Assembly (NCBI GenBank): GCA_009787435.1
Contig: WRFW01000117.1
Location: forward strand, 1-5,797
Direction: 5' to 3'
DNA length: 5,797 nt
From: Defluviitaleaceae bacterium
GTDB taxonomy: Bacteria > Bacillota > Clostridia > Lachnospirales > UBA5962
Below, in pieces: positions 1 through 5,797 of the stretch. The notes under the pieces were generated by a model, which was not told where the DNA came from, did not search any database, and worked only from the letters and a program-made list of their open reading frames with translations. The translations under genes and the position numbers were made by a program. Positions within the stretch are counted from its first letter, which is position 1. Every line of letters starts with the position of its first letter.

Positions 1-1972
1 CACAAGCAGTTAAAGTCCACCTTGAGTCAACGATATCATCAATTAAAATTACTTTTGAAACTACATTAGAAGCGTCTTTTAATTTAAAAGAATTTCTAGC
101 GTTCATCTCTTTAAAATGAGAATTTTCCATTTCCTTTTGAGGTGGTGCATCTTCTTTTAAAAGCAATTCCACATATGGAATGCCTAACGTGTCTGCAACA
201 TCTCGGGCGAAAAGCTCCACTTTTTTACTTCTTAAACTTGGAACGCTAGTAATTATAAAATCATCAATAAAGCGTATTTTCTCTCTTATAAATTCACAAG
301 TTTTATCAACTAAAACTTGTCTATATTTAAGTTCGCTTTCTCTATCTTTTTTAATTAACTCGCCATAGCCACTTTCCCCATACTTAGCTAATGCATAACC
401 TTGGTGGTTTGGGTTCGGAACTCTCGTTTTGTCTGTCCATAACTTTCTAGGCTCTATATTTAAATACATTCTATTTAAATATTCCCAAATTTCTAACAAC
501 TCATCTTCATAAAATTTATCTGAAACTACATTTGGCAATATTCCTCGCTTTAAGCAATTTGCACATTTACCACAGTCGTTCGCTGTTTTATCATCTAATG
601 CATAAACTATAAATTTTGAAAGGCAATCTTTAGTTCCTATATAGTTTGTCATCTCTTTAAGCTCTATACGCTTAGTTTCTGAGATTTTTTCATAATATTC
701 ACCGTTGTAGTTAAAAGGCTCTTTAGTTCTATAATATTTCCTGCCTTGTTTATAAATCACCTTTTCTTTAACTAATATAGGCAAAAAGCGTTCTAGCTTA
801 GTTTTTCTAATATTAATCAATTTTGTAATATTAGTTCTCGCTATGCCGTTTTCGCTTTTTTCTATAACATTAACAATTCTAGTCGCTTCATATTCTGTCG
901 GAAAAGTATTGTCTATAAAATAGTTATGAATTTGGTCGTCTTCTGGGCTTGAAAGTAAATAGCAATAAGAATCCGGAATTCCACGCCCTGCTCTACCAAT
1001 TTGTTGGTAATATTCAACTACATTTTTAGGCTTCCCAAAATGCACAACAAATCCAATATCGGATTTATCATACCCCATGCCTAATTTAATAGTAGCAACG
1101 ATAACTTTAATCTTATTTTCTAAAAAAAGTTTTTCTGTTAAAGTGTTATCTTCGTCTTTCCTAGCATCTGAATAATAAGGTCTTGCGTTTATTCCTCTTT
1201 CATTTAAAAATTCTGACAAAGCTTCACAGTCTCTTCTAGTTAAACAATATACTATGCCAGAACCAGGCAAATTCGGTATATTTTTAGCGAGCCATGAATA
1301 TTTATAAGCTTTATTAGCAAGCTTAACTATTTCTATAGACATTGACTCTCTCGTCAAAGGCCCTCTTGAGATAAAAGTATTTTCGCCAAATTGAGTTTTT
1401 AAATCTTCTACTACTCTATTGTTAGCAGTTGCAGTTGTGCCTAATATTGGCACATCACCAGGCAGCATTTCCATTATTTCATATAGCCTGCCGTATTCTG
1501 GTCTAAAATCATGCCCCCAATCTGATATACAGTGGCATTCATCTATAACAAACATGCCTATATCAATTCTTGAGATTATGCCTTGTAATTCATCACTTAA
1601 GAGAGTTTCGGGGCTAATGAAAAACACATCGTATGCGTTTCTTCTTAAATTTTCTAAAACTTTTGCCCTTTCATATTTATCTCTAACAGTTGAATTTAAA
1701 ATTCCACACTTTAGTTTAAGTTTTTTAGCAGCTTCTATTTGATTTTCCATTAAAACTAATAATGGACTAATTATTATAGTTGTGCCTCTGCCATATATTC
1801 TGCTTAGTTTTGTTGAAGTAAAATAAACTAGTGATTTACCCCAACCCGTTCTTTGGACTACAATAGTTCTATTTTTTTTTAAAGTAGATTCTATAGCTTC
1901 ATATTGCCCGTCTCTAAAGAACGCATCTTTCCCGTACGATTCCTTTAATATAGTTTCTGCAAGTTTCTTCAT
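1..1972 (-). CDS. RecQ-family DNA helicase fused to a C-terminal phosphoribosyltransferase domain (3' end cut by window edge)
   Basis: I translated this frame by hand; it is open for 657 codons from ATG 1972 to the left edge, so the C-terminus is missing. It should be an ATP-driven 3'-to-5' DNA helicase. Seen in order: the Q-motif region FFRDGQ (18-23); Walker A RTGWGKS (41-47), where classical RecQ has TGGGKS; the DEAH-type box DECH (144-147) followed by the aromatic loop SDWGHDFRPEY; motif III GTTATA (178-183); motif V LGMGYDKSD (297-305); and motif VI QQIGRAGR (323-330). Residues about 365-415 look like a winged helix. Cysteines 450, 467, 470 and 473 have the spacing of the E. coli RecQ zinc site (C380, C397, C400, C403). 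After a linker, residues about 550-657 resemble a PRTase, with the PRPP-loop-like VILIDDIVDSRWTLT (641-655). ATG 1972 is used because an in-frame TAA lies directly upstream. Helicase assignment is very secure, PRTase assignment good; the function of the fusion is unknown to me. Confidence 0.93.
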   Translation of the reverse strand, partial: MKKLAETILKESYGKDAFFRDGQYEAIESTLKKNRTIVVQRTGWGKSLVYFTSTKLSRIYGRGTTIIISPLLVLMENQIEAAKKLKLKCGILNSTVRDKYERAKVLENLRRNAYDVFFISPETLLSDELQGIISRIDIGMFVIDECHCISDWGHDFRPEYGRLYEIMEMLPGDVPILGTTATANNRVVEDLKTQFGENTFISRGPLTRESMSIEIVKLANKAYKYSWLAKNIPNLPGSGIVYCLTRRDCEALSEFLNERGINARPYYSDARKDEDNTLTEKLFLENKIKVIVATIKLGMGYDKSDIGFVVHFGKPKNVVEYYQQIGRAGRGIPDSYCYLLSSPEDDQIHNYFIDNTFPTEYEATRIVNVIEKSENGIARTNITKLINIRKTKLERFLPILVKEKVIYKQGRKYYRTKEPFNYNGEYYEKISETKRIELKEMTNYIGTKDCLSKFIVYALDDKTANDCGKCANCLKRGILPNVVSDKFYEDELLEIWEYLNRMYLNIEPRKLWTDKTRVPNPNHQGYALAKYGESGYGELIKKDRESELKYRQVLVDKTCEFIREKIRFIDDFIITSVPSLRSKKVELFARDVADTLGIPYVELLLKEDAPPQKEMENSHFKEMNARNSFKLKDASNVVSKVILIDDIVDSRWTLTAC

Positions 1973-2081
1973 TTATTAATAATTTTCCTCGTTAGTAACT
2001 GTTACGTATTAAGCCTTTTTAAAAGACTATCTTGATGTTGCCATTTTCTCGCTTGCTTTTAAACTTCTTAATTATCAACAA
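1973..2081 (-). other. Intergenic leader between lon and the RecQ-PRTase gene
   Basis: These 109 bases hold no gene that I can support. Read on the minus strand, they contain a direct repeat of GATAATT that begins inside the lon stop region, a six-pair hairpin (AGTCTT, five-base loop, AAGGCT, with one T-G pair) at 2012-2028, and the palindrome GTAACTGTTAC at 1995-2005, just upstream of the Shine-Dalgarno site. The hairpin is AT-rich and is followed by TAATACG rather than a T-run, so it does not look like an intrinsic terminator. No promoter with two good boxes is visible. Read-through from lon is therefore the simplest assumption, with possible local regulation at the palindrome. Confidence 0.5.
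1986..1990 (-). promoter_or_regulatory. Shine-Dalgarno site of the RecQ-PRTase gene, with long spacing
   Basis: GAGGA on the minus strand ends 13 bases before ATG 1972, longer than the usual 5 to 10. An in-frame TAA abuts the ATG, so no upstream start can shorten the distance, and I see no in-frame ATG, GTG or TTG in the first codons downstream. The site may be weak, which would fit a low-abundance repair-type enzyme. It is the only purine-rich match in the leader. Confidence 0.55.
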
Positions 2082-4358
2082 TTATCTCACTAATGCGTGA
2101 GAAAAAACATCTGAAATATCTTTTGCAAGCACGAACTCAAGCCCTTCTTTAATGTAGTCTTCTAATTCTGAAAGGTCGCCTTCGTTATCCACTGGGAGTA
2201 TAACTTTTTCAATTCCAACAGATTTTGCAGCTAATATTTTTTCTTTAAGCCCCCCTATAGGAAGCACTTTACCACGGAGAGTAATCTCACCAGTCATGGC
2301 GACTTTATTATTTACTGGCGTGTCTGTAAGCACGCTTGCAAGTGCGGTTGCCATAGTTACCCCTGCTGACGGACCATCTTTCGGGGTGGCACCCTCTGGT
2401 ATATGAATGTGAATATCGGTATCATTATATATGTTTTCGTCTATACCTAGTTCTTCGCTTTTCGCACGAACTAAAGAATAAGCGGCAGACATACTCTCAT
2501 TCATAACTTTACCTATATTGCCAGTTAGCTTAAAACGCCCTTTTCCAGGCGATTTACTAACTTCTATACTAAGAGTTTCACCACCCAAAGCAGTATATGC
2601 AAGCCCACGCACTACTCCAACTTCTGGCTCAGATATAGCATTTTTGTCTCTAAACTTTCTAGCACCTAGATATTTGCTAATATCATCTTTTTTGATTAAT
2701 TGTACTTTTTCATTAGAAGATATTTCTTTTTTAACAACTTTTCTACATAAAGCTTCAATTTGCCTTTCTAATTGGCGAACACCAGCTTCTTTCGTGTAGC
2801 CCTTTATTAGCTCTTCTATTGCGTCTTCTTCTATAACTAATTCAGCGGCATTTTTTTCTTTTTGCTTTGGAATTAAATATTTAATTGCTATTTGCATTTT
2901 TTCTTCAAAAGTGTATGTAGAAAGTTGAATAATATCTAATCTATCTTTTAAAGCGTACGGTATATTATCTAAAGAATTTGCGGTACAAACGAATAAACAG
3001 TCTGAAATGTCATAGCCAAGCTCTAAATAGTTGTCTCTAAATTCTTTGTTTTGCTCTCTATCTAAAATTTCTAAAAGGGCAGAAGCTGGGTCTCCTCTAT
3101 GGCTATTTTGCCCAAGCTTGTCTATTTCATCTAAAAGAATTAGCGGATTATCTTTTTTCACTTGGCGAAGCGCATATATTATACGCCCTGGCATAGCACC
3201 TAAATAAGTTTTTCTATGACCTCTTATCTCGGATTCATCGTGAACGCCACCTAGAGATATACGTACATATTCACGCCCTATTGCCCCGGCAATACTTCTA
3301 GCTATAGAAGTTTTCCCAACACCCGGCGGCCCAACTAAACATATAACAGGTGAATTTTTAAAGCCACTTTTATAACGAACTGCTAAAAATTCTAAAATCC
3401 TTTCTTTTACTTTGGAAAGCCCATAGTGGTCTTTTTCCAAAATTTCTTCGGCATTTTTAAAATCAAAATTTTCTTCGCTTTTATCTCCCCAAGGCAAATC
3501 AAGCACAACTTCTAAATATTCACGTGTAAGGTTTGCGTCTTGAGTGTTTGCAGGCCCTCTTTTTAATTTTTTAAATTCACGTTTCAATTTTAAAACTACT
3601 TTGGAATTTTCACCAAGTTTTTCTTCTAAAGCGAGTATCCCCTGCTCTATATCTTCTTCTTGGTCTTCATCTTCGCCTAGTTTTTTCTTGATTACTTGCA
3701 TTTGCTCTCTTAAGTAGTAATCTTGATTATTTTTTTCTATAGACTTCCTAGCTTCTAAAGCAACCTTTTGCCCTAACAAAACGCCCTCTAATCTTTTTTG
3801 CATTGATTGCAAACATAAATGAATGCGTTCCACAGGGTGCCTTTCTTCCAATATAATTTGCTTTTCTACAGTTGGCGTTTCTATTATCGCCGCCAAATGG
3901 TAAGAGATTGCTGCAATATCATTGCTTTTAAGTATAAATTGTGAAATAGGCTTTGGAATTTGGATATTTCTCATATAATTTCTAAAACTTGTCCGAATTA
4001 GGGACAATATTTGCTCTTTATCTTCTGTGTGTGGAATTTCAAAGTCTTTTAAAGCTGAAACATTCACATAAACACTATTGTTTTTATGGATAACTTCTTT
4101 AATTACACCTCGTTCTTTCCCATATAGTGTAACGTGTGCATTATCTTTTGAAACTATATCTACATTTTTTACACCTGCTATAATTCCTATTTTATAGACG
4201 CTGCCAATGCTTTCTTCTTCAGCAGAAGCAAAAATAGAGTCTCTATTTTCACACATAATTTTAAAAATTTTAATATTTTGCTCGCCTTTAATTTCAAAAG
4301 AAACTTCTGTTCCCGGAAATAGAACGTCCAAATCTATATTTATTAACGTAAGTAACAT
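2082..4358 (-). CDS. lon: ATP-dependent endopeptidase La (LonA-type Lon protease)
   Basis: This is a complete 758-residue Lon, a cytosolic AAA+ serine protease that unfolds and degrades damaged and specific regulatory proteins as a hexamer. The N-terminal substrate-recognition domain (about 1-165) is recognisable but divergent, opening with DVLFPGTEV where the family has a VVFPG-like strand. A charged coiled-coil region spans about 165-270, including an acidic run near 228-239. The AAA+ module has Walker A GPPGVGKT (343-350), Walker B LILLDEID (406-413), sensor-1 asparagine in CTAN (N461), a likely arginine finger in KDRLD (R473) and sensor-2 GVRQLERQ (527-534). The protease domain has PKDGPSAG with nucleophile Ser664 and GGLKEK with Lys707; their 43-residue offset equals that of E. 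coli Ser679 and Lys722. Length is slightly under the 774 to 784 of B. subtilis LonA and E. coli Lon. It lacks the membrane segments of LonB. All key catalytic residues are present, so it should be active. The ATG overlaps the upstream stop as TAATG, implying translational coupling. Confidence 0.98.
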   Translation of the reverse strand: MLLTLINIDLDVLFPGTEVSFEIKGEQNIKIFKIMCENRDSIFASAEEESIGSVYKIGIIAGVKNVDIVSKDNAHVTLYGKERGVIKEVIHKNNSVYVNVSALKDFEIPHTEDKEQILSLIRTSFRNYMRNIQIPKPISQFILKSNDIAAISYHLAAIIETPTVEKQIILEERHPVERIHLCLQSMQKRLEGVLLGQKVALEARKSIEKNNQDYYLREQMQVIKKKLGEDEDQEEDIEQGILALEEKLGENSKVVLKLKREFKKLKRGPANTQDANLTREYLEVVLDLPWGDKSEENFDFKNAEEILEKDHYGLSKVKERILEFLAVRYKSGFKNSPVICLVGPPGVGKTSIARSIAGAIGREYVRISLGGVHDESEIRGHRKTYLGAMPGRIIYALRQVKKDNPLILLDEIDKLGQNSHRGDPASALLEILDREQNKEFRDNYLELGYDISDCLFVCTANSLDNIPYALKDRLDIIQLSTYTFEEKMQIAIKYLIPKQKEKNAAELVIEEDAIEELIKGYTKEAGVRQLERQIEALCRKVVKKEISSNEKVQLIKKDDISKYLGARKFRDKNAISEPEVGVVRGLAYTALGGETLSIEVSKSPGKGRFKLTGNIGKVMNESMSAAYSLVRAKSEELGIDENIYNDTDIHIHIPEGATPKDGPSAGVTMATALASVLTDTPVNNKVAMTGEITLRGKVLPIGGLKEKILAAKSVGIEKVILPVDNEGDLSELEDYIKEGLEFVLAKDISDVFSHALVR

Positions 4359-5701
4359 TAGTTTTCTTCTCCCAGTTCTTCTGTGTTATCTAAAATTGTT
4401 ATTATTAATTCTTGAATGCGATTTTCATAAATGCCCCTTATTTCAAAAACTACACTATCTTTATAAGTATATGAAACATCTTCTTCGTTCGTTGGAATTC
4501 TACCTAGCCGCCCTATTATAAAACCGCCGATTGTATCATAATCTTTTTTATCTTCTTCTGAAAAAGAAAAATTGATTACTTCTTCAACATCTTCTATTGG
4601 AGTTATACCGTTTATTATTAGTTTGCCGTCTAAAGCTTCTTCGATATTTTTTGTTTCGTTATCATATTCATCAAAAATTGGACCTATAACTTCTTCTATA
4701 ATATCTTCCATTGTTACTATACCAAATGTGCCGCCGTATTCATCTATAACTATCGCTATTTGTTTTTTACTAGCTTGCATTTCACCTAGAAGTTCGTTAA
4801 TTTTTTTAGAGTGCGGCACTTTATAAGGCTCTCTAATTATGCTAGAAGTGTTTATGTCTTTTAGAGACATATCTTTTATTAGTTCTTTCATAACGTCTTT
4901 AACGTGTAGTATGCCGATAATATTGTCTATATTTTCTTCATACACAGGAATTCTTGAATGCTCGCTTCTTAAAACTTCTTGAAGTTCTTCTTCTGTATGG
5001 TCCACATTTAAAGATATTATTTCGGTTCGGTGTGTTGAAATCTCTTCAACTATAGTATCGTTTAAATCGAAAATGTTTTCTATCATTTCCTTTTCATCTT
5101 CATTTACTACACTATCTTCAACCATTATTCTAATATCATCTTCTGAAGCAGGTTCATCTCTATCTTTTTCTTTTATACGCATAATTTTAGTAATAGCAGT
5201 TGCGGCTTTTCCTAGTATAAAGGAAAATGGCTTTAAAATTTTGCAAAGAATATAAACGCTTTTTATAGTAATCAAAGCAGTTTTTTCTGGGTAGCTTAGG
5301 GCAATTCTTTTAGGCACAGTTTCAGAAAATATAATAGAGACGATACTAACACCAATAGTTATAATTAAAACTACAATGCTTTCAATAGAGGCACTTCCTA
5401 TTATAGAATAAAAATAATCAAAGCTTAAAAGCCATGCAATTAATGGTGCAGCAAAAACGGTGCTACTAAAAACACCGGTAAAAGTTCCTATTAAAGTATA
5501 TGCAATAGCTATACTAGGTAAAAAGGAGCTATTATCCCTTAAGGTTAGTATAAGGTCAACTTTTTGTTTCTTCTTTTTGTCTCCCTCTTCCCTTTCTTTA
5601 TTAAGTTTTGCATTGTTTGTAGAAAGTATAGCCAATTCTGCCCCTGTAACAATACCATTTATTAGTATAAAAATGAGCAGAATAAAAGTTTGAGCTAGCA
5701 A
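4358..5701 (-). CDS. CorC/CNNM-family membrane protein (DUF21, CBS pair, CorC_HlyC), probable Mg2+ efflux protein
   Basis: This predicted integral membrane protein has 447 residues from TTG 5701. The DUF21 membrane domain has hydrophobic segments at about 3-25, 63-92 and 105-125, with the family motifs NGIVTGAELA (15-24), TLIGTFTG (69-76) and FSETVPKRIAL (125-135). Two cytosolic CBS motifs follow: the first begins near STHRTEI, and the second contains VIDEYGGTFGIV (318-329). These usually bind adenine nucleotides. The C-terminal CorC_HlyC domain (about 351-439) has IGGFIIGRLGRIP. Characterised relatives (CNNM, CorC, MpfA) are linked to Mg2+ export; the older 'hemolysin' label is historical. 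The substrate here is inferred from family only. A longer frame could begin at TTG 5719, but that codon overlaps the GGAGGA that best serves as the ribosome site for TTG 5701, and no Shine-Dalgarno site precedes it. An in-frame TAA at 5735-5737 rules out anything longer. The stop overlaps the lon ATG by one base. Confidence 0.93.
   Translation of the reverse strand: MLAQTFILLIFILINGIVTGAELAILSTNNAKLNKEREEGDKKKKQKVDLILTLRDNSSFLPSIAIAYTLIGTFTGVFSSTVFAAPLIAWLLSFDYFYSIIGSASIESIVVLIITIGVSIVSIIFSETVPKRIALSYPEKTALITIKSVYILCKILKPFSFILGKAATAITKIMRIKEKDRDEPASEDDIRIMVEDSVVNEDEKEMIENIFDLNDTIVEEISTHRTEIISLNVDHTEEELQEVLRSEHSRIPVYEENIDNIIGILHVKDVMKELIKDMSLKDINTSSIIREPYKVPHSKKINELLGEMQASKKQIAIVIDEYGGTFGIVTMEDIIEEVIGPIFDEYDNETKNIEEALDGKLIINGITPIEDVEEVINFSFSEEDKKDYDTIGGFIIGRLGRIPTNEEDVSYTYKDSVVFEIRGIYENRIQELIITILDNTEELGEEN
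4369..4373 (-). promoter_or_regulatory. Shine-Dalgarno site of lon, inside the end of the CorC-family gene
   Basis: GGGAG on the minus strand ends 10 bases before the lon ATG and lies within the last codons of the CorC-family gene. With the one-base TAATG stop/start overlap, it points to ribosomes re-initiating on lon after finishing the upstream gene. It also supports ATG 4358 as the lon start, giving an N-terminus that begins directly at the first strand of the Lon N domain. Confidence 0.7.
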
Positions 5702-5711
5702 GTTTTTCTTT

Positions 5712-5717
5712 TCCTCC
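5712..5717 (-). promoter_or_regulatory. Shine-Dalgarno site that sets the CorC-family start
   Basis: GGAGGA on the minus strand is the strongest ribosome-binding site in the window. It lies 10 bases before TTG 5701 and overlaps the other candidate start, TTG 5719, which it cannot serve. It therefore favours the 447-residue product, in which the first membrane segment starts almost at the N-terminus, over the 453-residue one with a charged EEKKN-type leader. Confidence 0.7.
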
Positions 5718-5734
5718 AAATCGGTGTGGTGTGG

Positions 5735-5797
5735 TTAAATTGTATTAATACGGCGTTGAATTTCTTCGTAAATTCGGTCATGTACTAATGTACACTC
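5735..5797 (-). CDS. C-terminal tail of an unidentified upstream gene (5' part outside window)
   Basis: A frame open from the right edge gives 20 residues before TAA at 5737-5735. The tail is charged and looks helical, containing HDRIYEEIQRRINTI. I do not recognise the family, and 20 residues cannot carry an assignment. It could be the end of a real co-directional gene, because it stops just 33 bases before the CorC-family TTG, a typical operon spacing. It could also be chance, since an open frame of this length is common. The plausible protein-like composition slightly favours a real gene. Confidence 0.45.
   Translation of the reverse strand, partial: ECTLVHDRIYEEIQRRINTI
5781..5794. repeat. 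Short inverted repeat TGTAC-N4-GTACA
   Basis: TGTAC and GTACA are perfect five-base arms around TAAT. The element lies about 80 bases upstream of the CorC-family start and inside the tail of the putative upstream gene. It could be an operator half-site pair, but arms this short arise often by chance and I cannot match it to a known regulator. Confidence 0.25.

Noticed and set aside
75..91. Perfect inverted repeat TCTTTTAATTTAAAAGA
   Set aside because: It is AT-only apart from its ends, has a one-base centre, and falls inside the PRTase-domain coding sequence (the NSFKLKD codons). It is best explained by AT-rich codons.
2012..2028. Possible intrinsic terminator after lon
   Set aside because: The stem is only six pairs, AT-rich with a T-G pair, and no T-run follows on the minus strand.
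2070..2086. Direct repeat AATTATC-AAC-AATTATC at the lon stop
   Set aside because: Only two seven-base AT-rich copies, partly coding; too little for an attachment site or an iteron array.
2518..2799. Plus-strand open frame of 93 codons
   Set aside because: It lies wholly antisense to the Lon AAA+/protease region, its product has no recognisable motif, and the minus frame is certain. It is a shadow frame, as are those at 180-368, 1419-1742, 4207-4521, 4572-4826, 5073-5255 and 5460-5693.
4201..4358. Lon N-terminus looked truncated because it is short and divergent
   Set aside because: The upstream gene ends exactly at the lon ATG with a good ribosome site, and the first strand of the N domain is present, so this is divergence rather than loss.
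5745..5772. Possible promoter for the CorC-family gene (TTTACG, 16 bases, TATTAA)
   Set aside because: Each box matches the consensus at only four of six bases, a level expected by chance in AT-rich DNA, so it was not listed as a feature.

Overview
The window is AT-rich bacterial DNA (by eye roughly one third G+C). Every gene I can support lies on the minus strand, so transcription runs from the right edge to the left edge. Frequent AGA, TTA and ATA codons, purine-rich Shine-Dalgarno sites (GGAGG, GGGAG) and a TTG start suggest a low-GC Firmicute, most likely a clostridial lineage. This is inferred from composition and gene style only; no marker in the window fixes the taxon.

In transcription order there are four reading frames. 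(1) The last 20 codons of an unidentified gene enter from the right edge and stop at 5735. (2) After a 33-base gap comes a CorC/CNNM-family membrane protein (DUF21, paired CBS and CorC_HlyC domains), probably starting at TTG 5701. (3) The lon gene for the ATP-dependent protease follows, its ATG sharing one base with the preceding stop (TAATG). (4) After a 109-base gap comes a RecQ-type helicase fused to a C-terminal phosphoribosyltransferase (PRTase) domain. It starts at ATG 1972 and is cut by the left edge.

No stretch of more than 300 bases lacks a gene. The gap between lon and the helicase gene has no convincing intrinsic terminator, so all four frames may be co-transcribed. I saw no tRNA, rRNA, CRISPR array, complete insertion sequence or riboswitch.

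The most interesting gene is the RecQ-PRTase fusion. It keeps all helicase motifs and the RecQ zinc-cysteine spacing, but places a putative winged helix before the zinc module and ends in a nucleotide-metabolism-type fold with a variant PRPP loop. The tight corC-lon coupling is also unusual, because lon in many Firmicutes lies beside clpX and ysxC. A shared role for these genes in stress or ion and genome homeostasis is speculation.
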